From Paenibacillus sp. (GTDB lineage Bacteria > Bacillota > Bacilli > Paenibacillales > NBRC-103111): a DNA stretch of 8,411 bases. The notes beneath the pieces are model-generated. The model searched no databases and had not been told where the DNA came from. It worked only from the letters and a program-made list of their open reading frames with translations. The DNA lies in contig JARBUQ010000175.1 of assembly GCA_029239545.1 (NCBI GenBank), positions 1-8,411 on the forward strand, in the 5' to 3' direction. Made by a program: the position numbers and the translations under genes. Of the stretch, positions 1 to 5,969 are shown piece by piece (the first letter of the stretch is position 1; every line of letters begins with the position of its first letter).

Positions 1-313
1 ACAGCTCAGAAACCGGCATTTTTGGCCGAATAGCGCTTCCTGAGTTCGTTATAGTCGGGAGTGAACGTCCTGCAGCAAGAGAGGGTTTCCAGATTGTTCT
101 CGATTCAGGAAATGGGTCATTCACATCCCTTCAGGTGACTTCGAGTCCCTCCCCTTAATCTGACCAAATTGGTCTTACCCCCCCCATCCCAGCACAATGT
201 CCTTAGCCCATAAGTATGTTTGCTGTTCGGAGAACAGGCTCTAGCCGACCTGAGTAGTAACACAATGCCTTACTAATCGGTGCTGGAAGCGAGTTTCCGA
301 ATTAACCTCACTC
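1..313. other. Unassigned region with inverted repeats, no identifiable gene
   Basis: I recognise no gene here. One + frame is open from the window edge to a TAA at 156-158 (51 codons), and an antisense frame from a GTG near 118 is open to the edge; neither product is recognisable and no good ribosome binding site was found. Structure is more evident: CCAGCAC at 189-195 is the inverted complement of GTGCTGG at 280-286, and between them lies a hairpin CTGTTC-GGA-GAACAG at 223-237. GACCAA-A-TTGGTC at 162-174 is a perfect 13-bp palindrome. CACAATG followed by CCTTA occurs twice, at 193-205 (with one extra T) and 261-272. The region could be a decayed mobile-element end or a structured RNA; I cannot decide from sequence alone. 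Confidence 0.35.
189..286. repeat. 7-bp closing inverted repeat enclosing an internal hairpin
   Basis: CCAGCAC (189-195) and GTGCTGG (280-286) can pair and close a 98-nt segment. Inside are CTGTTC/GAACAG around a 3-nt loop (223-237), and TTACT (near 270) against AGTAA (255-259). The nested arrangement fits a folded RNA on either strand, but it may also be chance or a mobile-element remnant. The strand and function are not known. Confidence 0.35.
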
Positions 314-1762
314 TTAATGCCCCTGCGGGACACTAGTTCCCATCTTTTCTATGAGCAGTCGGCTCTCTTCATTCAACCCTTTAATATGAACTTGCTTGTC
401 CAGTTGTTTATACTTCATGATCACTTTGCTGATCGCGTTAACTGCTGATTGATCCCACACATGAGAGGCAGAAAGGTCAATGACGATAACCTCAGGATCA
501 TTAGTGTAAGTGAATTCCTTCTGGAAGTGAGATACCGTACCGAAGAAAAGCTGGCCTGTAACGCGGTATACTTTGCTTCCATTGTCCGTGTGCGCCTGGT
601 TAGTAAGCCGGGCTATTTTCCATGCGAAGAATAAGGCACTCAGCAACACTCCGGCCAAAACTCCTTTGGACAGGTCATGAGTAGCGACCACAGTAGCAAC
701 TGTTACGATCATCACGAAGGCATCGGCGCGCGGAAGCTTATTCAAACCGGTTACGGAAGACCAGTCGAAAGTCCCAATAGACACCATGAACATAACGCCA
801 ACTAGAGCAGCCATAGGAATTTGCTTCACAATATCGCCCAAAACCAGGATCAGGAAGAGCAGGAAGGCCCCTGCTACGAAAGTAGAGATTCGTGTGCGAC
901 CGCCGGACTTCACGTTGATAACCGATTGACCGATCATAGCACAACCTGCCATTCCGCCGAAAAAACCTGTCACAACATTGGCAATGCCTTGCCCCTTCAC
1001 TTCTTTATTCTTATTGCTGTCCGTGTCCGTCATCTCATCGATAATGGAAGCCGTCAGAAGGGATTCCAGAATGCCTACGAATGCGAGTGAAAGCGAATAG
1101 GGGAAGATGATCACCAGCGTATCCCAGGAAAATAACACTTGTGGAATATGGAATATCGGTAAGGCGGATGAAATATTGCCCATATCCCCAACTGTATTAA
1201 CATTAAGCTTCATCGTGATGACGAGGATCGAAACCACAATGATTGCAACGAGTGCGGAAGGAACAGCTTTGGTGAATCGCGGTAAAATATAAATGATAGC
1301 AAGTGTAAGCGCAACAAGAGCGTACATCATCCAGCCTTGTCCCACAAAATGAGAAAGCTGGGCCATAAAAATGAGAATGGCCAAGGCATTCACAAATCCA
1401 GTCAGCACGGAATGGGGAACGAATGTAATGAATCTGCCAACGCGCAGCAGGCCTAATCCATATTGCAAAATTCCCGTCAGTACGGTAGCAGCGAACAAAT
1501 ACTCAAGACCGTGGTCCTTCACGAGATTAACCATGAGCAGAGCCATTGCTCCGGTCGCCGCCGAGATCATGGCCGGTCGTCCGCCAACAATAGCGATAAT
1601 GACCGCCATACTGAAGGAAGCGTACAAGCCGACCATAGGATCCACTCCCGCTATAATAGAGAAAGCAATCGCTTCCGGAATTAAGGCCAGCGCAACGGTG
1701 ATGCCTGACAACACATCCGCTCGAATCGTGCTGGCGCTTAGTCGTTTAAGTTGTAAGTTCAA
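314..1762 (-). CDS. SulP family inorganic anion transporter with C-terminal STAS domain
   Basis: This is a multi-pass inner-membrane transporter of the SulP (SLC26-like) family, which moves sulfate, bicarbonate or other anions; the substrate cannot be read from sequence. Counting from the TTG start gives 482 residues, normal for bacterial SulP. The N-terminus carries the family's first helices, with LALIPEAIAFSIIAGVDP and then GLYASF. Many hydrophobic helices follow. The last 85 or so residues form a STAS domain, with the strand VIVIDLSAS and the DQS motif whose Ser (about residue 439) sits where STAS proteins can be phosphorylated. The start was chosen as TTG at 1762 because GGAGG lies on the minus strand at 1777-1773, ten bases upstream. 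A longer version beginning with TTG at 1837 would have no ribosome binding site. No terminator was seen after the stop. The gene is divergent from the CDF exporter. Confidence 0.92.
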   Translation of the reverse strand: MNLQLKRLSASTIRADVLSGITVALALIPEAIAFSIIAGVDPMVGLYASFSMAVIIAIVGGRPAMISAATGAMALLMVNLVKDHGLEYLFAATVLTGILQYGLGLLRVGRFITFVPHSVLTGFVNALAILIFMAQLSHFVGQGWMMYALVALTLAIIYILPRFTKAVPSALVAIIVVSILVITMKLNVNTVGDMGNISSALPIFHIPQVLFSWDTLVIIFPYSLSLAFVGILESLLTASIIDEMTDTDSNKNKEVKGQGIANVVTGFFGGMAGCAMIGQSVINVKSGGRTRISTFVAGAFLLFLILVLGDIVKQIPMAALVGVMFMVSIGTFDWSSVTGLNKLPRADAFVMIVTVATVVATHDLSKGVLAGVLLSALFFAWKIARLTNQAHTDNGSKVYRVTGQLFFGTVSHFQKEFTYTNDPEVIVIDLSASHVWDQSAVNAISKVIMKYKQLDKQVHIKGLNEESRLLIEKMGTSVPQGH

Positions 1763-1772
1763 AACAAATAAA

Positions 1773-1777
1773 CCTCC
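1773..1777 (-). promoter_or_regulatory. Ribosome binding site that fixes the TTG start of the SulP gene
   Basis: The minus strand reads AAATGGAGGTTTATTTGTT and then TTG at 1762-1760. GGAGG is ten bases from this TTG, and the downstream peptide begins NLQLKR, matching the usual short N-terminus of SulP proteins. The ATG inside this stretch is out of frame. Confidence 0.7.
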
Positions 1778-1831
1778 ATTTTTTTGTTGATCTATCTCTG
1801 AATCAGTGCTTGAGTAGAGCTTTACTGAACG

Positions 1832-1837
1832 AGTCAA
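1832..1837 (-). promoter_or_regulatory. Possible -35 element for the SulP gene
   Basis: The minus strand has TTGACT here, 69 bases upstream of the proposed TTG start. No convincing -10 hexamer lies at 16-18 bases (TACTCA at 15 bases is the closest), so the promoter call is weak. Confidence 0.25.
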
Positions 1838-2328
1838 TACCTGTCCGTCTGGTCAGCTTATAAGAGGTGGCTCGATTGCCAAAGCTATGCGGACACACAT
1901 TCCGTCCCAAACCCCCGATTTTCGCCTGCTCGCGGACACTGGTTCCGTTATTGGGCACGAATGGACTCCCAAAAGGCCCTTTTTGCAGGAATAACGGATC
2001 CTGTGTCCTCTCAAACCCGCTATATGTGCTTTTGGACGAATATTACGGATCTGCTGTCCTCTTATCTCGACGCTCACTCTAACTTTACCATTCATGATTC
2101 TGTCAAGCACTGACTTGGAGTTGATCCTATGTTGTTGTTATTACTTAGCTGCGCATAGCGCCTGTGGATCACCTGCTCTGTGTGCATTATGACTTTCCCC
2201 TCTCAGAAAAGTCGGGTCCGTTGTTCACATGAAGAATATTATACAGGAAACGGGTAGACATTCTAATAGTAATTTAGTCGTGTATGGGTGGATTTCGAAG
2301 GTTATGAGGAACCCAGTATCCTATTTAC
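1838..2328. other. Intergenic region without a convincing gene
   Basis: Between the SulP gene and the CDF promoters there is no reading frame with a good ribosome binding site and a protein-like product. The left half is the repeat cluster. The right half (2060-2328) is plain AT-leaning DNA; the only structure I see is GACTTT at 2191-2196 facing AAAGTC at 2208-2213, without a T-run after it. Confidence 0.5.
1891..2059. repeat. Cluster of four degenerate 19-bp repeats in facing pairs
   Basis: Copies at 1891-1909 and 1934-1952 read GGACAC....TCCGT on the + strand, spaced 43 bases. Copies at 1990-2008 and 2041-2059 read ACGGAT...TGTCC, the opposite orientation, spaced 51 bases. The inner pair is the best preserved: GGACACTGGTTCCGTTATT against AATAACGGATCCTGTGTCC gives 17 of 19 complementary positions around a 37-base spacer. 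The layout (two copies pointing one way, two the other) suggests a MITE/REP-like intergenic element or a cluster of protein-binding sites. Similar ATAACGGA...TGTCC repeats are something I associate with Paenibacillaceae intergenic DNA, but that is memory, not a search result. Confidence 0.6.
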
Positions 2329-2357
2329 TTGACTTTACGCAGGATTACTCTTATTTA
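2329..2357 (+). promoter_or_regulatory. Candidate sigma-A promoter (upstream) of the CDF gene
   Basis: TTGACT at 2329-2334 is followed after 17 bases by TATTTA at 2352-2357. Both hexamers are close to consensus and the spacing is ideal. Transcription would run into the second promoter and the CDF gene. Confidence 0.45.
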
Positions 2358-2389
2358 CGGGGGTGTTTCAAATTTAACGTTAATGGGCA

Positions 2390-2418
2390 TTGACTGACTA
2401 GGCAAAGTGAGTTATAAC
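2390..2418 (+). promoter_or_regulatory. Sigma-A promoter of the CDF exporter gene
   Basis: TTGACT at 2390-2395 and TATAAC at 2413-2418 are separated by exactly 17 bases. The expected start of transcription, near 2425, lies inside the ArsR-type palindrome, a typical layout for a repressible metal-efflux promoter. Confidence 0.6.
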
Positions 2419-2422
2419 AAAT

Positions 2423-2442
2423 ATATGAGCATTCGTTCATAT
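2423..2442 (+). promoter_or_regulatory. ArsR/SmtB-type operator (CzrA-like) over the transcription start
   Basis: ATATGA (2423-2428) and TCATAT (2437-2442) form a perfect 6-bp inverted repeat with an 8-base centre; the full site is ATATGAGCATTCGTTCATAT. ArsR/SmtB-family metal sensors, including CzrA that controls czcD in Bacillus and Staphylococcus, bind palindromes of this general ATATGA...TCATAT form. The position just after the -10 box suggests repression that is lifted by zinc or a similar metal. The regulator gene is not in this window. Assignment to the family is inference from motif shape. Confidence 0.5.
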
Positions 2443-2474
2443 GAAAGAGAGTAACAGCAACATAAATTTGCCAA

Positions 2475-2525
2475 TATGCATACATAATGATAGTTAGGCT
2501 TATTACTACTTGTGTCATATGCATA
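2475..2525 (+). repeat. Repeated palindromic octamer TATGCATA in the 5' leader
   Basis: TATGCATA occurs at 2475-2482 and 2518-2525, 43 bases apart, in the leader of the CDF mRNA. Each copy is self-complementary, so the two can also pair with each other, and the second ends 5 bases before the ribosome binding site at 2531. Function is unknown and the sequence is AT-rich, so chance is possible. Confidence 0.35.
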
Positions 2526-2547
2526 ATTATGGAGGTGGATGTACGGT

Positions 2548-3873
2548 ATGGCGACCAATGATTCCCAACAGGGAAGAAACAAGCATCCTGAGAACAAGTC
2601 ATCCTGCAATCCTGGTAATAATAATCATCCGAGTGAAGTTGGGCAAGAGAAGAAACATGAACAAAAGCACGAGCAGGAGCATAAGCATGTTCACGAATGC
2701 AATCATGAGCATGAGCGCAAGGACAATCAAACACATGGTCACGATCATGACCATAAGCAATGTAACGATCATAAGCAAGATCAAGAACACGATCAAGAAC
2801 ACGAGAAAGATCAAAAACACGAGCAAGCTCACGACCAAGGGCAGTGTCACGATCATAAGCAAGACCACAACCAAGACCATGAGCAGTGTCACGATCACAA
2901 TCACGACCATTCACATAAGCACGCCCATGGACACTCGCATAGTGCTGCTCATAATCATAACCATGGGCATAGTCATGATCACGGCGGTCATCACCATCAT
3001 CACGGCTCGGACGGGACTCGCAAAGGGCTGGCAATTGCATTAATTATTACTACGACGATTATGCTTGTAGAATTCGCGGGAGGCTGGATAACGGGCAGTC
3101 TGGCGCTATTGTCTGACAGCGGGCACATGTTAAGTGATGCGGCTTCGCTGCTGCTCAGCTTTCTGGCAGTTGGCTTCGCTGCAAGACCGCCCTCACCAGG
3201 CAAAACCTACGGTTATTACAGATTCGAGATCCTCGCTGCTCTAGTCAACGGAATAACCTTGGTTGGAGTTTCGGGATTCATTATTTGGGAAGCTATCGGC
3301 AGACTGCAAGCACCGCCGGAAGTGAACAGCGGCGTGATGATCCTTATTGCCGCAATCGGATTGCTCGCCAATCTCGCTAGTGCATGGTCGCTTATTCGCA
3401 AAGGTGATGTGAAGGAAAACATTAATCTGCGCAGTGCTTATCTCCACGTAGTAGGAGATGCCTTAGGCTCAGTTGGTGCGATAGCCGCCGGACTTATTAT
3501 GTATGCATTCGGTTGGTACATTGCAGATCCGATCATTAGTATGCTGGTGGCCTTGTTAATCCTCAAGAGTGCCTGGGGCGTGCTTACTCACTCAGTTCAT
3601 ATTCTGATGGAAGGTACGCCGCTGCGTATTAATCAAAGCGATGTACAGCAAATGCTTTTGCGTATTGACGGAGTAGATAATGTGCATGATCTGCATATAT
3701 GGTCTCTGACTTCCGGAATGGAGGCGTTCAGCTGCCATCTGCTTATACGTGAAGGAGCGGACAGCCAGCAGGTGCTGCAAGCTGCGATTGAAGCACTAGC
3801 CGAACAGTTCCAGATCACGCATACGACCATTCAAGTTGAAACTAAACATATTCAGCATGCTGATCTGCATTAG
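2548..3873 (+). CDS. Cation diffusion facilitator (CDF) zinc/metal exporter with long His-rich N-terminus
   Basis: A CzcD/ZitB-like CDF protein, which in this family exports Zn2+ (also Cd2+ or Co2+) across the cytoplasmic membrane in exchange for protons. Numbering from the ATG at 2539, residues 16-155 are low complexity with 42 His and 5 Cys, rich in HDH, HKQ and HEQ units and ending in HHHHH. Six membrane helices span about 163-345. The metal-site motifs are HMLSD (H196, D200) in helix 2 and HVVGD (H303, D307) in helix 5, the HxxxD pair typical of zinc CDFs. A cytosolic C-terminal domain follows (GVDNVHDLHIW). Two starts are possible: ATG 2539 lies only 3 bases after GGAGG (2531-2535) and ATG 2548 lies 12 bases after it; I chose 2548, without certainty. 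The His-rich segment is far longer than in most CDFs. Expression is probably metal-controlled through the operator upstream. Confidence 0.93.
   Translation: MATNDSQQGRNKHPENKSSCNPGNNNHPSEVGQEKKHEQKHEQEHKHVHECNHEHERKDNQTHGHDHDHKQCNDHKQDQEHDQEHEKDQKHEQAHDQGQCHDHKQDHNQDHEQCHDHNHDHSHKHAHGHSHSAAHNHNHGHSHDHGGHHHHHGSDGTRKGLAIALIITTTIMLVEFAGGWITGSLALLSDSGHMLSDAASLLLSFLAVGFAARPPSPGKTYGYYRFEILAALVNGITLVGVSGFIIWEAIGRLQAPPEVNSGVMILIAAIGLLANLASAWSLIRKGDVKENINLRSAYLHVVGDALGSVGAIAAGLIMYAFGWYIADPIISMLVALLILKSAWGVLTHSVHILMEGTPLRINQSDVQQMLLRIDGVDNVHDLHIWSLTSGMEAFSCHLLIREGADSQQVLQAAIEALAEQFQITHTTIQVETKHIQHADLH
2779..2897 (+). repeat. Short tandem DNA repeats coding the His-rich segment
   Basis: GATCAAGAACAC is tandemly repeated at 2779-2790 and 2791-2802, with a one-mismatch third copy at 2809-2820. 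GCAGTGTCACGATCA occurs at 2841-2855 and 2883-2897. All are in frame with the CDF gene, so the His-rich tail has probably grown and shrunk by slippage or unequal recombination in whole codons. Confidence 0.7.
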
Positions 3874-3879
3874 GCATAG

Positions 3880-3916
3880 AACAATCCCCCTGTGGATTTC
3901 CACAGGGGGATTGTTT
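3880..3916 (+). terminator. Strong hairpin terminator after the CDF gene, probably shared with the convergent gene
   Basis: AACAATCCCCCTGTGG (3880-3895) pairs perfectly with CCACAGGGGGATTGTT (3900-3915) around an ATTT loop: a 16-bp stem 7 bases after the CDF stop. The T-run is short (TTGTTTG). As the gene at 3983-4522 converges on the same point, the hairpin probably stops transcription from both sides. Confidence 0.8.
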
Positions 3917-3982
3917 GCCTGCTGGACTGAATTAAGCAGTTGCTTGTGTCCAAGCAGTTGATTAGAGCAGCGCGCTTCAAAA

Positions 3983-4522
3983 TCAAGGCAGCCCTATGCC
4001 TTTGGCTTCCAGCTCCGCTTCCTTCTCAGCCTGCTTGCGATGAGCGATCCGGCTGCTGGCTGCAGCTGCAATGGCTCCGACTATATCGTCGAGGAACGTA
4101 TGGGTTTCACCAGTAGACTTATCGTTCAACCGTTTCAGGATTCCCGGTTTCAGCTTGTCGATGTAACCGAAGTTCGTAAAACCAATACTTCCATACACGT
4201 TCACGATTGATAAGGCCAATATCTCATCGCACCCATACAAGCCTTCATCATTTTCTATCATATCCTGAAGCGGGGGAAGAAGCTTGCCCTCCGCTGCGAG
4301 CAGATCGAGCTGGATTCCCGTAAGAATGGCATTTTGAACCTCACGCTTGGACAATACCGCATCGACTGAAATCATACATTCCTCTACAGTCAAATTAGGA
4401 AAATAGGGCTGCTGTAAAAACATAACCAGCTCACCGATTTCTCCCTTGTCCACCCCTCGTTGCTTCAACCACTCTTGAGTAGCGTCTGATACTTTTTGAC
4501 TGTTCAAGCTGTATTTTGCCAT
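3983..4522 (-). CDS. YutG/PgpA family protein (phosphatidylglycerophosphatase A-like)
   Basis: A 179-residue protein of the PgpA family, the branch represented by YutG in B. subtilis. PgpA of E. coli removes the phosphate of phosphatidylglycerophosphate to make phosphatidylglycerol; whether the soluble-looking YutG branch does this is less certain. Seen here are the family-typical stretch YGSIGFTNFGYIDKLKPG (about 110-127) and HTFLDDIVGAIAAAA (about 140-154), where the paired Asp correspond to the acidic DDIVAG motif of PgpA. An N-terminal helical part with TKRE/SKREVQ-like features precedes it, and the C-terminal end is a charged helix rich in Lys, Glu and Ala. The start ATG at 4522 has GGGGG seven bases upstream (4534-4530), a weak ribosome binding site. 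The gene converges on the CDF gene and diverges from gerM. Confidence 0.82.
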   Translation of the reverse strand: MAKYSLNSQKVSDATQEWLKQRGVDKGEIGELVMFLQQPYFPNLTVEECMISVDAVLSKREVQNAILTGIQLDLLAAEGKLLPPLQDMIENDEGLYGCDEILALSIVNVYGSIGFTNFGYIDKLKPGILKRLNDKSTGETHTFLDDIVGAIAAAASSRIAHRKQAEKEAELEAKGIGLP

Positions 4523-4716
4523 CCGAATACCCCCAGTTCTATTCCTAATCTAATGTCACAACTACAAGCATATCATGTTCCCCTCAGATTTATCCAATTT
4601 TCCGGTTTACATGGAATCAGCTCGGCCAATTTATTGGACAAAAGTAGTTATAAATTTACTGAAGGCTCGTATACATAGTAGTACCTAGTCCTAAAGAAAC
4701 CATGAGGAGGATTCCA

Positions 4717-5754
4717 ATGAAGCCGAGCTACTGGATGAAATGGGGAGCCATCGCAGGAGTTACTATCCTGCTGACTTCCGGATGTTCCCTGCTGAAATCA
4801 GGTGAGATCGACCCCCCGCAAAACGAAGTGGTCATCAATGAATCACCGGGAGATGCGCTAAGCGTTAGTGCAGCCGCTCAAGGATTAACGCAAGCAGTAA
4901 CATTGTATTTGAAGGACCGAAACGGCTTCATCGCACCAGTCACCATGAATGTGCCCAAAGTGGACGGCATCGCCCGTAAATCATTGGAGTTCATGGTAGA
5001 GGAAGGTGTATCAAAGGGACAGCTGCCCAAGGATTTTGCGGCAGTGCTGCCCAAAGGCACTTTGATTAAAGGACTCGACATTAACAAAGAAAAGAAGCTG
5101 GCTACAGTAGATTTTTCCAAGGAATTCAAAAACTATGCCGTACAGGACGAGCGTAAAATTATTGAAGCGGTAACTTGGACCTTGACCAGCTTCGAGGGTG
5201 TTGAAAATGTACAAATCTGGTTAGATGGCAAGGCATTAAAGGAGATGCCCAATGGAGGCACTCCGCTTGACGGGGCTCTGACCCGAGCTATCGGAATTAA
5301 TCTTGAACGTGCAGAGGGTGTAGAATTCGGCCAATCGACTCCAGTTACTTTATATTTCCAAGGTGAAACAACGGATAAGACCAAGTACTATGTTCCGGTC
5401 ACCCGTATGGTGAAGAGAACCGATGATCGGGCGAAAGCCGTTATGGAGCAGCTAATACTGGGACCTACTATTAAATCCAAGCTTCAATCTGTGCTTGCCC
5501 CGACGCTGGAGCTGCCCAAGCTCGAAACTGCAGATGGTGTGATGTCGGTTAACTTCACGGATAAATTGTTAGGTGCAGACAAAAAAGCTCCAAGTGAAGC
5601 GATACAATCGGTAGTGCTTTCTCTGACAGAAAATGCGGGGGTAGCCAAGGTTCAGATTAAAGTGAACGGCAATGCTGCCGTAACCTCCACGGATAATCAG
5701 AATTACAGTAAACCGGTTGCTAAACCAACGAATGTCAATCCAATCAAGATGTAG
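4717..5754 (+). CDS. gerM: GerM-domain lipoprotein (spore germination/sporulation protein GerM)
   Basis: A 345-residue lipoprotein with two GerM domains. In B. subtilis GerM is needed for normal sporulation and for cortex hydrolysis at germination. The first 22 residues are a lipoprotein signal peptide: Lys near the start, a hydrophobic core, then the lipobox LTSGC with Cys23 as the likely lipidated residue. GerM domain 1 covers about 58-172 (ends VENVQIWLDG) and domain 2 about 208-318 (ends VAKVQIKVNG), with the matching strand phrases VTLYLKD and VTLYFQG at their starts. The tail is short and rich in Asn, Lys and Pro. The start is ATG 4717, six bases after AGGAGG (4705-4710); the ATG at 4702 would put the ribosome binding site inside the gene. 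The position ahead of rph and rdgB matches the B. subtilis order. Confidence 0.88.
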   Translation: MKPSYWMKWGAIAGVTILLTSGCSLLKSGEIDPPQNEVVINESPGDALSVSAAAQGLTQAVTLYLKDRNGFIAPVTMNVPKVDGIARKSLEFMVEEGVSKGQLPKDFAAVLPKGTLIKGLDINKEKKLATVDFSKEFKNYAVQDERKIIEAVTWTLTSFEGVENVQIWLDGKALKEMPNGGTPLDGALTRAIGINLERAEGVEFGQSTPVTLYFQGETTDKTKYYVPVTRMVKRTDDRAKAVMEQLILGPTIKSKLQSVLAPTLELPKLETADGVMSVNFTDKLLGADKKAPSEAIQSVVLSLTENAGVAKVQIKVNGNAAVTSTDNQNYSKPVAKPTNVNPIKM

Positions 5755-5770
5755 CTAGAGGAATGCTTAG

Positions 5771-5896
5771 ATGGAGCAAGAGCAGGAGAAACAACATACG
5801 GAAGAGCTCGTTTCCTTGCGGGAGGCGGGCTTTTTTGGCTGTTGCAAGCAATTTAGTTTGTCCTTGGATTCCGGCAAAGCCGCTTTTTGGACATGA
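5771..5896 (+). CDS. Possible small protein of 41 residues after gerM
   Basis: An ATG at 5771 has AGAGG at 5757-5761, nine bases upstream, and opens a 41-codon frame beginning MEQEQEKQHTEEL and ending at TGA 5894-5896. The product has a charged helical start and a pair of Cys (GFFGCC). It begins 16 bases after the gerM stop, but the gerM terminator hairpin lies within it, which argues against much expression. I do not recognise the protein; it may be a chance frame. Confidence 0.2.
   Translation: MEQEQEKQHTEELVSLREAGFFGCCKQFSLSLDSGKAAFWT
5802..5836 (+). terminator. Rho-independent terminator of gerM
   Basis: AGCTCGTTTCC (5805-5815) pairs with GGAGGCGGGCT (5821-5831) over 11 positions, three of them G-U, around a TTGCG loop, and is followed by a run of T to 5836. 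It separates gerM from the next gene, which therefore needs its own promoter. Confidence 0.7.
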
Positions 5897-5915
5897 TGGA
5901 AACGAGAACCTGTTG

Positions 5916-5921
5916 TATAAT
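5916..5921 (+). promoter_or_regulatory. Perfect -10 box for the gene at 5970
   Basis: TATAAT stands 49 bases before the start codon, in an AT-rich stretch just after the gerM terminator. There is no good -35 at 16-18 bases; TTGGAC at 5887-5892 is 23 bases away, too far for a normal sigma-A promoter. An activator may be needed, or the -35 is simply poor. Confidence 0.4.
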
Positions 5922-5969
5922 CTTACTTACAGGATTATTCATCCAATCTATCTATGAGGAGTCGATGTC

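Noticed and set aside
1371..1790. 139-codon + frame opposite the SulP gene
   Set aside because: Antisense shadow of membrane helices of SulP; no ribosome binding site or domain.
1891..2059. CRISPR array
   Set aside because: Only four degenerate copies, in mixed orientation, with unequal spacing and no cas genes nearby.
1853..2110. 85-codon minus frame over the repeat cluster
   Set aside because: It runs through the inverted repeats, has no recognisable domain and no ribosome binding site; the repeats explain the region better.
2599..2910. Antisense frame predicting an extremely hydrophobic 103-residue peptide
   Set aside because: Hydrophobic residues arise mechanically as the antisense of His, Gln, Asp and Glu codons. 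No ribosome binding site and no realistic membrane-protein pattern.
2351..3040. 229-codon open frame on the minus strand opposite the His-rich CDF tail
   Set aside because: It is open because CAT/CAC, GAT and AAG-rich codons rarely give stops on the other strand. The product is a low-complexity run of Asp, Arg, His, Tyr and Ala with no domain, and it covers the CDF promoters and operator.
2510..3043. 177-codon + strand frame overlapping the His-rich tail
   Set aside because: A shadow frame of the CDF gene made of Thr, Ile, Met and Lys repeats; the CDF frame has the conserved domain.
3934..3960. Direct repeat AAGCAGTTG twice, 18 bases apart, between the convergent genes
   Set aside because: Too short and isolated to support a function.
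4606..4677. Promoter for gerM (TTTACA near 4606, TATAAA at 4649, TATACATA at 4670 as a sigma-E-like -10)
   Set aside because: No pair of boxes has both good match and correct spacing, so I could not choose a promoter or a sigma factor.
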